In this document: one piece after another, positions 1-8,715 of the stretch
How the letters are laid out: every line of letters begins with the position of its first letter
Position numbering within the stretch: position 1 is the stretch's first letter
DNA from: CAZVYN01 sp964631125
Lineage (GTDB): Bacteria; Eisenbacteria; RBG-16-71-46; CAIMUX01
Assembly (NCBI GenBank): GCA_964631125.1
Contig: CAZVYN010000002.1
Coordinates: 45,363-109,362, forward strand
Length of the DNA: 64,000 nucleotides
Direction of reading: 5' to 3'
Made by a program: the position numbers and the translations under genes
Notes under the pieces: model-generated
The model's database searches: none
Seen by the model: only the letters and a program-made list of their open reading frames with translations
Told to the model about the DNA's origin: nothing

Positions 1-189
1 GTCTACGTTCGCTGCGATGCGGCTCAGGGCGCGATCGAGATCGGAGACCTGCTGACGACCTCCGACACCGCGGGCTATGCGATGAAGGCCGAAGACCGCG
101 AGCGTGCGCACGGCGCGATCATCGGCAAGGCGATGGAGAACCTCTCCGAAGGCCGCGGACTCATCCTCGTCCTGGTGAATCTGCAGTAG
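1..189 (+). CDS. C-terminal end of a secreted or fibre-like protein (partial)
   Basis: The first 62 codons of the window are open from base 1 and end at a TAG at 187-189, so only the C-terminus of this gene is present. The residues include GDLLTTSDTAGYAMK, then GAIIGKAMENLSEGRGL, and end LILVLVNLQ. I recall this kind of ending from large repeat-bearing surface or fibre-like proteins of environmental bacteria, where the 'G.IIGKA...G.G.VLVLVNLQ' block closes the chain. No start, signal peptide or catalytic motif can be seen, so I assign no biochemical function. Confidence 0.7.
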   Translation, partial: VYVRCDAAQGAIEIGDLLTTSDTAGYAMKAEDRERAHGAIIGKAMENLSEGRGLILVLVNLQ

Positions 190-234
190 CGGGTCGGTTC
201 GGCGAATGCGCAGGCGGCGGGCGCGAACTGCCGC

Positions 235-945
235 CTACGCCCCCGCCTCCAACCGCCGCGCCATCGGGAAGAGCAGGTTGTTCTCCGCGTGGATGTGCTG
301 GTGCGTGTCCGCCTCCAGTCGCGCCATCGCCTCGTAGAACGCGTGGTAGGTCGGACACCCGTCGCTCGGCACGACGAACCCGGCGGTCGCGGATCGCAAC
401 TCGGCGAGGATCTCACCCACTCTCTCGTGCTCGAACTCCATCATCTCGATCGGCCCCTGCACCGGCGGCCGACCCGGGAGCGGACCTCCGCGACTCGCCA
501 ACTCCAGGATCCAAGGGAAGAGCACTTGCTCCTCCTTCAGCAGATGCGGCTCGAGATCGGCGCGCAGTTCCCCGCAGGCGACGACGACCGCCGCGAGTTC
601 GGGATGTCGCTCGCCATGCGCCTTCTGCACCTTCGTGGCCAGCTCGGTCAGGCGCGGAAGCTCGGCCTTCAGATACGCGTGGTGGGTCTCGAGGATGTAG
701 CGGATCAACTCGACCGGCCCGGTCGGCAACGCCGCGGGAGCCGCCGCCGAGTTGGCGTCGGTATTCGCGTCGGAGGCCGCCAGTTCGTCGATCACCGCCG
801 CGAGCGGGATCGCACCCGCTTCGCAAGCCTGCGCCAGCGTCTTCTTGCCCTGGCAGCAGTAGTCGATGGCGCGCTGTTCGAAGACGCGCGCGCGCGCCGG
901 CCGTTCGAGCACGAGTTGGCCGACCGGACTGTTCTCGTAGTTCAT
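235..945 (-). CDS. ytfE: RIC/YtfE/ScdA family di-iron protein (iron-sulfur cluster repair)
   Basis: A 236-residue protein of the usual RIC length. Residues 1-60 match the ScdA_N (DUF542) domain, with the paired cysteines in DYCCQGKKTLAQAC. The rest is a hemerythrin-like four-helix bundle carrying HHAYL, EPHLLKEEQ, FEHERVGEI and HIHAENNLLFP, which supply the His/Glu ligands of the di-iron centre. Family members repair Fe-S clusters damaged by nitric oxide or peroxide in the cytoplasm. The ATG overlaps the stop of the upstream radical-SAM gene by four bases (ATGA), and a strong AGGAGGTGA ribosome-binding site lies inside that gene, so the two are translationally coupled. The nrfHA nitrite reductase 17 kb away fits a lifestyle exposed to nitrogen oxides. 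Confidence 0.9.
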   Translation of the reverse strand: MNYENSPVGQLVLERPARARVFEQRAIDYCCQGKKTLAQACEAGAIPLAAVIDELAASDANTDANSAAAPAALPTGPVELIRYILETHHAYLKAELPRLTELATKVQKAHGERHPELAAVVVACGELRADLEPHLLKEEQVLFPWILELASRGGPLPGRPPVQGPIEMMEFEHERVGEILAELRSATAGFVVPSDGCPTYHAFYEAMARLEADTHQHIHAENNLLFPMARRLEAGA

Positions 946-2219
946 GACTCACCTCCTGTGGATGACGAGACGGACCGAGCCGGGAGCGACTTCGCTCTCT
1001 TGGCCAGCTTCCGTTCGAACTGCCTGCGAAAGACGGTGCGGAGCGCGGCGTGCTTCAGATCCTGCAGCGGGTAGTGACGTGAGCTGAGCGCGCGGCACTC
1101 CTCTGGGAGCAGCACCAGACTGACGTGGACGTTGGGGGCGATGCCGATCGGGAGCCGATGCTCCATGCACGCTTCGTAGAGTCGGCGGAAGACAGGCACG
1201 AGCTCCTCGGTCTCGGGCGGCTCTCGTTTCGCCAGATCGGTCCCGACGAGCGGACGGAAGACGCAGACCGTCGGAACCGCGCCGGCCTCGGTGATCCAAT
1301 CGATGGCGCGGATCGTGGACTCCGCCGGCTCCAGCCCCGCGATGATCTCTCCGTTCGTGACCCAGGGCTCGTCGCGCGGCCCCTTGTCCCGAAGCGCGGC
1401 GCAATACCGGATCGCATCCAGGTAGTGATCGAGCCCGTACTCCGCGTCTTTCCCCGGGCAGATCTCCCGGAACAGTTCGCGATCGTAGATCTCGAAGCAG
1501 AACGACACGCGGTTCACGCCGATCGCGCGCAGATGGTCGTATCGCTTCAGGTCGCGGTGCGGCGGAGTCTGCACCCCGACCAAGAGCCCCAGCTCCTGCT
1601 TGATCCGCACGATGAACGGCTCGAGGATGTCGAGATAGGTGTCGCCTTCGTAGTGTCCCGTGTTGAAGTCGACGTAGGTGATCCCCGACTCGTCCCGCGC
1701 CGCGCGCACCACCTCCATCACCTCGTCCAGCGACTTGTCGTCTGCATCATCGATGCCGAGGTTCAGGCCGACGGAGCAGAACTGGCAGTTCACCTTGATC
1801 GGCTTCGCGGTCCAGTACTCGCAGACCTTCGCCTGATAGATGCCGAGGTACGTGCCCTGCAGCGTGCCGATCCGCGTCATCGGCTTGCCGCTGGTGGTTC
1901 TCCGGTCGTACCAGCCGGGACGCGGCGAGAGTTCGACCGTCGTCACGTCTTCATCGAAGTGACGCAGGAGATAGCGACCTTCGCGCCGGTGCAGCGAGTA
2001 GGGAGAGCGCTCGACGAAGTGTTCGACGACGGGAGCGTTGGTCCAGAGACCGCCCGGCAGGATCATCTCGAGACCGCTGCCCAAGCCGGCTCGCGTCCGC
2101 ACGATCTTGCGTCCGCCGTCTTCTTCGACATGGCACGTCTCGTCCAACCGGACGCCTTTGCAGAACAGGTCGAGCTTCAAGAGCGCGGAATTCGAGCGGA
2201 GATCGTGGATCGAGATCAT
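942..2219 (-). CDS. Radical SAM protein with unusual cysteine spacing
   Basis: A 425-residue protein. The candidate 4Fe-4S motif is Cys133, Cys145 and Cys148, in VCEYW...KVNCQFCSVG, giving CX11CX2C instead of the canonical CX3CX2C. The core around it looks like a radical SAM TIM barrel: the start of the next strand and helix (SLDEVMEVVRAARDESG), then TYVDFNTGHYEGD, and GVNRVSFCFEIYD further on. About 130 residues precede the cluster motif as a separate N-terminal domain. The ATG has an AGAGGA ribosome-binding site. It is the first gene of a two-gene operon with the RIC protein, so a role in Fe-S or nitrosative-stress metabolism is a guess from context. I do not recognise the subfamily and cannot name a substrate. 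Confidence 0.75.
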   Translation of the reverse strand: MISIHDLRSNSALLKLDLFCKGVRLDETCHVEEDGGRKIVRTRAGLGSGLEMILPGGLWTNAPVVEHFVERSPYSLHRREGRYLLRHFDEDVTTVELSPRPGWYDRRTTSGKPMTRIGTLQGTYLGIYQAKVCEYWTAKPIKVNCQFCSVGLNLGIDDADDKSLDEVMEVVRAARDESGITYVDFNTGHYEGDTYLDILEPFIVRIKQELGLLVGVQTPPHRDLKRYDHLRAIGVNRVSFCFEIYDRELFREICPGKDAEYGLDHYLDAIRYCAALRDKGPRDEPWVTNGEIIAGLEPAESTIRAIDWITEAGAVPTVCVFRPLVGTDLAKREPPETEELVPVFRRLYEACMEHRLPIGIAPNVHVSLVLLPEECRALSSRHYPLQDLKHAALRTVFRRQFERKLAKRAKSLPARSVSSSTGGES

Positions 2220-2285
2220 GGGGCGGATCCTCTGGAACGAGACAAGTCTCCCAGAGCGAGCGGTGATCCGCGATGTCGATTCTCG

Positions 2286-2291
2286 ACTATA
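2286..2291 (-). promoter_or_regulatory. Possible -10 element of the radical SAM/RIC operon
   Basis: On the minus strand an AT-rich patch reads ACAATTTTATAGTCG, giving a TATAGT hexamer about 67 bases before the radical SAM start codon. No convincing -35 box lies 17 bases upstream, so the promoter may need an activator or may not be real. Confidence 0.3.
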
Positions 2292-2386
2292 AAATTGTAC
2301 AGAAGCGTGGTGATTAGACGGTCACGACGTGCGGATTAGCTCCGAGATTCGCTCAGCGCTTCACGCAGCGAGCGGCGCGAGACGCG

Positions 2387-2407
2387 CAACGGGCAACGGG
2401 CAACGGG
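2387..2407 (+). repeat. Three tandem copies of CAACGGG
   Basis: Three perfect 7-bp copies of CAACGGG lie directly against the left end of the long palindrome at 2408. They are in the 649-base gene-poor stretch between the radical SAM gene and ettA. Confidence 0.85.
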
Positions 2408-2463
2408 GCTTGTGAAAAATGGTGCGACTGTTGCCGGCAATAGTCGCACCATTTTTCACAAGC
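2408..2463. repeat. 56-bp near-perfect palindrome
   Basis: The arms are 28 bases each with one mismatch (G2430/T2441). The outer arm runs from GCTTGTGAAAAATGG inward to GTGCGACT, the centre is TTGCCGGCAA, and the right arm mirrors it down to CCATTTTTCACAAGC. As RNA this would be a continuous hairpin with essentially no loop. It has no poly-T tail outside the stem, so it is not a classical terminator. It could be a cruciform-forming regulatory element, a recombination target, or a palindromic repeat unit of the genome. Confidence 0.9.
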
Positions 2464-2566
2464 TTCGACCCACCCGTATCTCTCCGATTCCGCTACGAAC
2501 GTCGCCGACCGCGACGCGCCGCCATCACTCCCGCGAGCCCGAGCCCTAGCCCGAGCCCTAGGCAGA

Positions 2567-2776
2567 TCAGACTCGACGGCCGAACGTGCGATCGTTGGCC
2601 GCAACGAACGCGGCGTCGCCCCAGTTCGCGGGGTCTTGGCTCCCCTCGAAGGGGTCGTTGACGTCGGCCCAGCTCGCCGCCAAGCCGATGTGCGGCGCGA
2701 AGAAGGACCCGAAGACGAGAACGGCGGCGACACGGACGAGGCTCGCACGCGTATCGCCGACGAATCTCGACCGCGA
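2567..2776 (-). pseudogene. Open frame with signal-peptide-like start but no start codon; possible gene remnant
   Basis: Sixty-nine codons are open between a TAG and a TGA and read like a secreted protein. A basic stretch (RASLVRV) is followed by a hydrophobic run (AAVLVFGSFFAPHIGLA), then AASWADVNDPFEGSQ and a polar tail ending DRTFGRRV. GC at third positions is high, as in real genes here. There is no ATG, GTG or TTG before the hydrophobic segment. It may be the 5' part of a decayed gene, or a small gene whose start is hidden by an indel. The rest of the 2220-2868 interval holds only the repeats described separately. Confidence 0.35.
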
Positions 2777-2868
2777 CTAGAGCCCCCGAACCGCGTAGAA
2801 TGCCGCGCTCCCGGCGAGGCGGCCGGAACTCCCAAACACCAGCAGATTCCAGCGGAGCGGAGGCGTTC

Positions 2869-4548
2869 GTGGCGCAGCAGTTCATCTACACGATGAAGGG
2901 TCTGGGGAAGGTGCATCCCCCGGACAAGGTCGTCCTGCGGGACATCTGGCTCTCCTTCTATCCGGGGGCCAAGATCGGCGTGCTCGGGCACAACGGCGCG
3001 GGCAAGTCCTCGCTTCTTCGCATCATGGCCGGGCTGGACCCCGATCACATCGGCGAGGCGACGCCCGCTCCCGGCATCCGGGTGGGATTTCTGCCGCAGG
3101 AGCCGGTGCTGAACGCGGAGAAGGATGTGAAGGGGAATGTCGAAGAGGGGCTGCAGGAGATCCGCGATCTGCTGACGCGCTTCGAGACGATCTCGAACAA
3201 GTTCTCAGAGCCGATGGACGGCGATGAAATGGAGAAGCTGCTCGCCGAGCAAGCCGACGTGCAGGAGAAGATCGAGGCGGTCGACGGCTGGGATCTCGAC
3301 CGCAAGATCGAGATCGCCATGGACGCCCTGCGCTGTCCGCCGGGCGATTGGGCGGTGACGAATCTCTCCGGCGGCGAGCGACGTCGCATCGCGCTCTGCA
3401 AGATCCTCCTCCAGCAGCCGGACATGCTGTTGCTCGACGAACCGACCAACCACTTGGACGCCGAATCAGTGGCGTGGCTCGAGCATCATCTGGAGCAGTT
3501 CCCGGGAACGATCGTCGCGGTGACCCACGATCGATACTTCTTGGACAACGCGGCCGGCTGGATCTTGGAGTTGGACCGAGGACACGGCATCCCCTGGGAA
3601 GGCAACTACTCGTCTTGGCTGAGCCAGAAGTCGGAACGGCTGCGGCGCGAAGAGAAGACCGAGTCGAAGCGGCAGCGCACACTGGCGCGCGAGTTGGAGT
3701 GGGTGCGCCTCAGTCCGAAGGCGCGGCAGGCCAAGTCGAAGGCGCGTCTGCAGGCGTACGAGGAACTCCTCCAGCAGGATCAGGAGAAGCGACAGGAAGT
3801 CGCCGAGATCGTGATTCCGCCGGGACCGCGGCTCGGCGATGTCGTCGTGCAGGCGAAGGGCGTGAAGAAGGCGTTCGGCGACAAGCTGCTCTTCGATGAC
3901 CTGAACTTCAATCTGCCGCGCGGCGGCATCGTCGGCGTGATCGGCCCCAACGGCGCCGGCAAGACGACGCTCTTCCGCATGATCCTCGGACAGGAGAAAG
4001 CGGACGGCGGCGAACTCGTCGTGGGCGACACAGTGGTGCCCGCTTATGTCGACCAGTCGCGCGACGCGCTCGCGGGCGACAAGTCGATCTGGGAAGAGAT
4101 CTCCGGCGGCGAGGACAAGATCGTGGTCGGCAAGCGCGAGATCAGCTCACGCGCCTACGTCTCCAACTTCGGCTTCAAGGGACAGGACCAGCAGCTCGCG
4201 GTCGGCGGCCTCTCCGGCGGCGAGCGCAACCGCGTGCACCTGGCCAAGCTCTTGAGGGCGGGCGGGAACATGCTCTTGCTCGACGAGCCGACCAACGACT
4301 TAGACGTCGACACGCTCCGCGCGCTCGAAGAGGCCCTGCTCGACTTCGCCGGCTGCGCCGTCGTGATTTCCCATGATCGCTGGTTTCTCGACCGGATCGC
4401 GACGCACATCCTCTCCTTCGAGGGAGACAGCCAGGTCGTCTGGTTCGAGGGGAACTACAAGGACTACGAACTCGACAAGCGTCGCCGCCTCGGCTCCGAA
4501 GCCGACACGCCGCATCGCTTGAAATACAGGAAGCTCGTGCGGAGCTAA
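2869..4548 (+). CDS. ettA: Energy-dependent translational throttle protein EttA (ABC-F ATPase)
   Basis: A 559-residue ABC-F protein, close to the usual 555 of EttA. It carries two ATP-binding cassettes: Walker A GHNGAGKSS and signature LSGGERRR in the first, GPNGAGKTT and LSGGERNR in the second. Walker B runs are LLLDEPTNHLD and LLLDEPTNDLD. The linker between the domains is a charged helix pair rich in Lys, Arg and Glu. There is no transmembrane segment. EttA binds the ribosomal E site and gates entry into elongation according to ADP/ATP. I chose the GTG at 2869 because GGAGG at 2859-2863 sits five bases upstream and the protein then begins MAQQFIYTMKGLGK as in the family; an upstream in-frame ATG at 2800 has no such support. 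Confidence 0.92.
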   Translation: MAQQFIYTMKGLGKVHPPDKVVLRDIWLSFYPGAKIGVLGHNGAGKSSLLRIMAGLDPDHIGEATPAPGIRVGFLPQEPVLNAEKDVKGNVEEGLQEIRDLLTRFETISNKFSEPMDGDEMEKLLAEQADVQEKIEAVDGWDLDRKIEIAMDALRCPPGDWAVTNLSGGERRRIALCKILLQQPDMLLLDEPTNHLDAESVAWLEHHLEQFPGTIVAVTHDRYFLDNAAGWILELDRGHGIPWEGNYSSWLSQKSERLRREEKTESKRQRTLARELEWVRLSPKARQAKSKARLQAYEELLQQDQEKRQEVAEIVIPPGPRLGDVVVQAKGVKKAFGDKLLFDDLNFNLPRGGIVGVIGPNGAGKTTLFRMILGQEKADGGELVVGDTVVPAYVDQSRDALAGDKSIWEEISGGEDKIVVGKREISSRAYVSNFGFKGQDQQLAVGGLSGGERNRVHLAKLLRAGGNMLLLDEPTNDLDVDTLRALEEALLDFAGCAVVISHDRWFLDRIATHILSFEGDSQVVWFEGNYKDYELDKRRRLGSEADTPHRLKYRKLVRS

Positions 4549-4551
4549 GTC

Positions 4552-4578
4552 AACGGCCCGCGGCGCCCGCGGGCCGTT
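4552..4578 (+). terminator. Hairpin after ettA
   Basis: AACGGCCCGC pairs perfectly with GCGGGCCGTT across a seven-base loop, starting four bases after the ettA stop and followed by TTCC. The U tract is short, so termination strength is uncertain. Confidence 0.6.
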
Positions 4579-4591
4579 TCCGCCCTGCACC

Positions 4592-4631
4592 CGCGGGCGC
4601 CAACTCCTCTCGAAACGAGTTGGCGCCCGCG
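4592..4631. terminator. Fifteen-bp inverted repeat between convergent genes
   Basis: CGCGGGCGCCAACTC and GAGTTGGCGCCCGCG form a perfect 15-bp stem with a ten-base loop. It lies between the ends of the convergent ettA and lysAC genes and could act as a bidirectional transcription barrier. It lacks a clear U tract on either side. Confidence 0.5.
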
Positions 4632-4659
4632 CCACATTCTCCGCTCACTCCTCCAGCAC

Positions 4660-7301
4660 TCACTCCTCCAGAACCCACTCCTCCGCCGGCGTCCGCAAGT
4701 TGTACGACGAAGACATCACCGCCCCGTACGCCCCCGCATTCTCGATCAGCATCACGTCGCCAGGATGCGTCTCCGGCAACAGCCGATCCCGCCCCAGGAC
4801 ATCGCTCGATTCGCAGATCGGACCGACCACATGCCAGTAGCCGGAAGGCGCCTCGTCGAGCCGCGTCAGATTGTGGATCGTGTGCCACGCGCCGTAGAGC
4901 GCCGGGCGCAGCAGCGAGTTCATCCCGGTCGCCAGCCCCACGAACCCGACACCGGCCTTGCGACGCACCTGGGTCACGGGCGCAATGAGCACCCCCGCTT
5001 CGCTCACCAAGAACCTCCCCGGCTCCATCCGCAGCTCTAGCCCGACCGCCGCGCGACGCAGCGACGCGAGGCTTGCGTTCAACGTCCGCAGATCGAGCGG
5101 CGGTTCACCGGGCCGCTCCGGCACGCCGAGTCCTCCTCCGAGATCGATCCAGCGAAGATCACTCAGGTGAGCGCGCAGTAGGTACAGCGCCTCGCCGACC
5201 CCGGCCCAACACTCCGGATCCATCACGCCACTTCCGACATGGGCGTGCAGTCCGGTGATCCGCACGTCGTGAGACGCGAAGAACGCGGCGAGGCCCGCCA
5301 CCTCGTCGGGCAGCAGTCCGAACTTCGCGTGCGCGCCGGCGGTCTTCACCTTCTCGTGGTGCCCGCGGCCCAGACCCGGGTCGATCCGCAGCGCGAGTTC
5401 ACGACCGCGAAAGAGCTCCGGCGCCTCGCGGATGAGCTGCGGCCCGTCGATCGTCACGTTCGCGCCCGCCGCGAAGGCCGCTGCGTATTCCTCGAGTGGA
5501 CAGAAGTTCGGCGTGAAGAGGACGGCGACGCTCGCGCCGAAGAGATCCCGCACGCGCGCGATTTCCGCCGCCGAAACGCACTCGAAGCCGAGCCCGCTCG
5601 CACGAATCGTCGCGAGCACACGCGGATGCACGTTGGCCTTCATCGCGTAGAAGATCTGGTCGATGTTGGTCAGCTCGCTGCGTAGGGACGCGACCCGATG
5701 CCGGATCGTGGCGAGGTCGTAGACGTAGCGCGGGCGGCCGTCCGCCATGAGACTCAGCAGTTCGGCGCGACGCGTGCGCCACCAGACCGCGCCCCCGCGT
5801 CCACCCTCAACCTCACCCTCATCTTCGCCCTTCCCCTGCTGGGCTCGGGCATCGAACGCTCGCCGCCCCGAGAGCATCTCCCACGTTGGCCCCAGCCGGT
5901 CTTCCTGCCCTTGCGCCGAGAACAGCGCCGCGTGCAGTCGCTCGACCAACACGGCCGCGTCGTCCTCATCGACGACGAACGAGAAGTTCAGGTCGTCGGT
6001 CGACTGCGTCACGAGGTGCACCGGCCGTTCACCGAAGGCCGAGAGCGCTGAGCCGAGCTGTGCGAGCGCGGTGCGAAGCCGTCGCCCGACGATGGAGATC
6101 ACAGCGCACGGATGTCTCACCTCGACCTGTCCCAGCGAACCGAGCCGCTCCACGAGCGCCGCGAACGATCGCCCATCGACTCCGCCCGGAAGTTTGTCGA
6201 GCGTGACGCTGACCGACGCCTCGGAGGTCGCGACGAGATCGATCGAGACCCCTTCTTCCTGGAAGCAAGCAAACGCGCGCGCGAGGAAGCCGGGGGCCTC
6301 CCAGATCGAGAGGGTCGAGAGCGTGAGCAACGTCACGTCGCGACGGCAGGTCACGGCCGTGAGACGCGGGCGATCGTCATCGAGCGGCGTCACGCGCGTG
6401 CCGTCGGCCTGCGGATCGAGGGTCGAGCGCACCTCGAGCGGAATGCCCTCGCCGGTCAAGGGCGCCAAACAGCGCGGATGGAGCACCTTGGCGCCCATCG
6501 CCGCCAGTTCCTGCGCCTCTCGGTAGTCGAGACGCCGGATCAGTCGAGCGGATGGGATGACGCGCGGATCCGCGGTGAACATACCGGGCACGTCGGTCCA
6601 GATCTCCAGCCGTTCAGCGCCGAGCAACGCAGCGAGCAACGCCGCCGAAGTGTCGCTCCCTCCGCGTCCCAACAGACAGGTCTCGCCCGTGCGCGTGCGC
6701 GCGAGGAATCCCTGGGTGAGCGCGACTTCCGCCCCCTCGAGCAGCGGCTCGATCCGGCCCGGATCGTGTGTGATCGGAACCTGCGCCTCGAGGAACGCGC
6801 GCTCCTCCGGTTCGTTCGGACGCGGCTCGCTGCGCAGCAACTCGAGCGCGTCGAGCCACCGAGCTTCGAGCTCATGTCGACGCAGCGCGACGACCCCGAT
6901 TCGCGTCGACGCCATCTCCCCGAAGCTCGAGGCACGCGCGATGACCCTCGGTGTCGCCTCTTCGGTGAGGCGGATTCCCTCCAGTCGCCGGGTCAACTCT
7001 CGGAAGAGCTCTTCGACTGGCGCCCACTCCTCGGGCGACGCAGAGAGCTCGCGCGCCAATCGCTCGTGGGTCTCGCGGATCCAGCCGAGCGCGGTCGAGT
7101 CTCCCGCCGCGCGCGCCTCGTACACCGCCTGGAGCAGCCGATCGGTCACGCCAGCCAGCGCCGAGACGACGATCAAGACGCGAGGCGGGGCCCGTTCTCA
7201 CTCTGACGGATCGGGTGCACGCGCTCTGCGATCACCCGCCAACGCTCGGCCGACACGACCGACGTGCCGCCGAATTTCAGGACGACCCATGGACTCGACA
7301 T
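4660..7301 (-). CDS. lysAC: Bifunctional aspartokinase / diaminopimelate decarboxylase, frameshifted
   Basis: A fusion of LysC and LysA, the first and last steps of lysine synthesis from aspartate. The aspartokinase start is MSSPWVVLKFGGTSVVS (KFGGTSV kinase motif) at 7301, with a GGAGAG site just upstream. ACT-type regulatory domains follow, then an acidic Gly-rich linker, then the PLP barrel decarboxylase with FYAMKAN (PLP lysine near residue 554), HVGSG, MEPGRF and CESSD. The frame breaks near 7173-7195: the N-terminal 42 residues end in a stop, and the kinase resumes at VLIVVSALAG in the next frame. Adding one base in the GGGCCCC run restores a continuous 880-residue protein, the length expected for such fusions. 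Similar fusions are known in Xanthomonas relatives. The break is probably a sequencing indel. Confidence 0.85.
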
Positions 7302-7416
7302 CCGCTCTCCAGCGTCGGCGGATTCTACGGCGTGCGGACCGCGTCCGCCGGCCCGAACAGGTCGTCGAACAGGTGCTGAAGCGTGTTCGACGACCGAAAG
7401 AGAGGTTCCATTCCCC

Positions 7417-8637
7417 TCAACGAATGACGGTGATCGGACGCGTGTGCCTGGTCCCGTCTTGCGCAGCAAACGAGAGGAAGTACCGGCCGGCCGCGAGCGA
7501 CCGCGGAATGTCGACCGCGCCGCCCGCGCTGGTCAGTCCGACGATCTCGCGTCCCCCCGCGTTCAGGACGCGGACGTTCGAAACCGACGAAGCGTTCTGC
7601 GCCAGCTCGACGATGCGAACGCTCTGGCCGCGCACCGGATTCGGGAAGACGACGAAGAGATCGTCGCGCTGACCGATCGGAGTCGCGACATCGGCCGGAT
7701 CGAGGAACGAGTACTTCCACATGTCGCTTCTCAACCCGCTGTTCAGCAGGCCACCGGTGAAATACAGCGTCTCGTCGATGATGAACGTGCCCGGGGCCCA
7801 ACGCGCCTCGCCGGGATGCGGCGTCAGTTGGGTCCAACTATCGAGCACACCGTCATACTCCCACATCTCGCCCGTGGGGAACTGATCGTGCGACTCGTCT
7901 TCGCCGCTGAGGACGTAGCCTTTCCCGCCGCGCGAGAACTGCGTGCCCGCGACGCGTCCCTCGGACGGGAGATCGTCCATGCGGGTCCAGGTGTTGGTGT
8001 CGCGGTTGTAGCGGTAGACATCCTTGTAGATGCCGGCGCCGTGACCGAAACAGACGTACGGCGTGTTTCCGATATTGAAGTAGTAAGGATGATGGCGGTT
8101 GGGCCCCGGCAGATCGGGCCGTTGCACCCAGATGTTGGTGGCGATGTCGTACTCCCACCAGTCCTTGAGATTGCCGGTCTGGGCGCCGCCGCAACCGACG
8201 AAGATCTTCCCGTCATCGGTGATGACGAAGGCGGGATGCGTGCGACCCAGCGCGGGGAGCGGCGCTAGCTGTGTCCAGAGCGCGGTCTGCGGGTTGTACT
8301 CCCACAGGTCGGCCAAGAAGACCGAGCCCGATCCGAAGCCGAGATAGCCTTTGCCCCCCCACTGACCACCGTAGGAATAGGTGCGGTCAGGTCCCGGGAA
8401 ATCAGGCAGAACGGTCCAGCTATCGGCGACCGGGTCGTAGCGGAAGAAGTCGTCCGAGATAGAGGACCCGCCGGTGGTGGAGCCGGTGACCAGATACCCG
8501 AATCCGTCCAGGGCGAAAGTCACCGGATGGTGGCGACCGACGCCCGGGAAGCTCGCTACTTGCTCCCAAGTTTGAGCGGAAGAGACGGTCGCGGAGACGA
8601 AGCAGAGGGTCAAGGCGGCGATGTTTCTCAAGTGCAT
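7417..8637 (-). CDS. Secreted kelch-repeat protein with C-terminal sorting domain
   Basis: A 406-residue protein with a cleavable signal peptide (NIAALTLCFVSATVSSAQT). Six or so kelch-type blades follow, each with a Gly-Tyr/Phe pair and a Trp, for example FFRYDPVADSWTVLPDFPGP and WEYNPQTALWTQLAPLP. Together they should form a beta-propeller. The last 75 residues begin FPNPVRGQSVRIVE and end AAGRYFLSFAAQDG...PITVIR, a type-A sorting domain as used by type IX secretion substrates. Family knowledge predicts export to the surface, with the propeller binding carbohydrate or protein partners. No catalytic residues are evident. The ribosome-binding site is weak (AAGGGA, eleven bases from the ATG). 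Confidence 0.8.
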   Translation of the reverse strand: MHLRNIAALTLCFVSATVSSAQTWEQVASFPGVGRHHPVTFALDGFGYLVTGSTTGGSSISDDFFRYDPVADSWTVLPDFPGPDRTYSYGGQWGGKGYLGFGSGSVFLADLWEYNPQTALWTQLAPLPALGRTHPAFVITDDGKIFVGCGGAQTGNLKDWWEYDIATNIWVQRPDLPGPNRHHPYYFNIGNTPYVCFGHGAGIYKDVYRYNRDTNTWTRMDDLPSEGRVAGTQFSRGGKGYVLSGEDESHDQFPTGEMWEYDGVLDSWTQLTPHPGEARWAPGTFIIDETLYFTGGLLNSGLRSDMWKYSFLDPADVATPIGQRDDLFVVFPNPVRGQSVRIVELAQNASSVSNVRVLNAGGREIVGLTSAGGAVDIPRSLAAGRYFLSFAAQDGTRHTRPITVIR

Positions 8638-8715
8638 ACGGGTGGCGTCCCTTCTCGAGATGCGGGGGGCGTGGAGGCGAGGGTCTCGACGAATCCGGTG
8701 GGCCTGGACTGAGCA

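Noticed and set aside
2533..2564. A telomere-like run of GAGCCCTAGCCC units
   Set aside because: Only about three imperfect copies; simple-sequence drift is enough to explain it.
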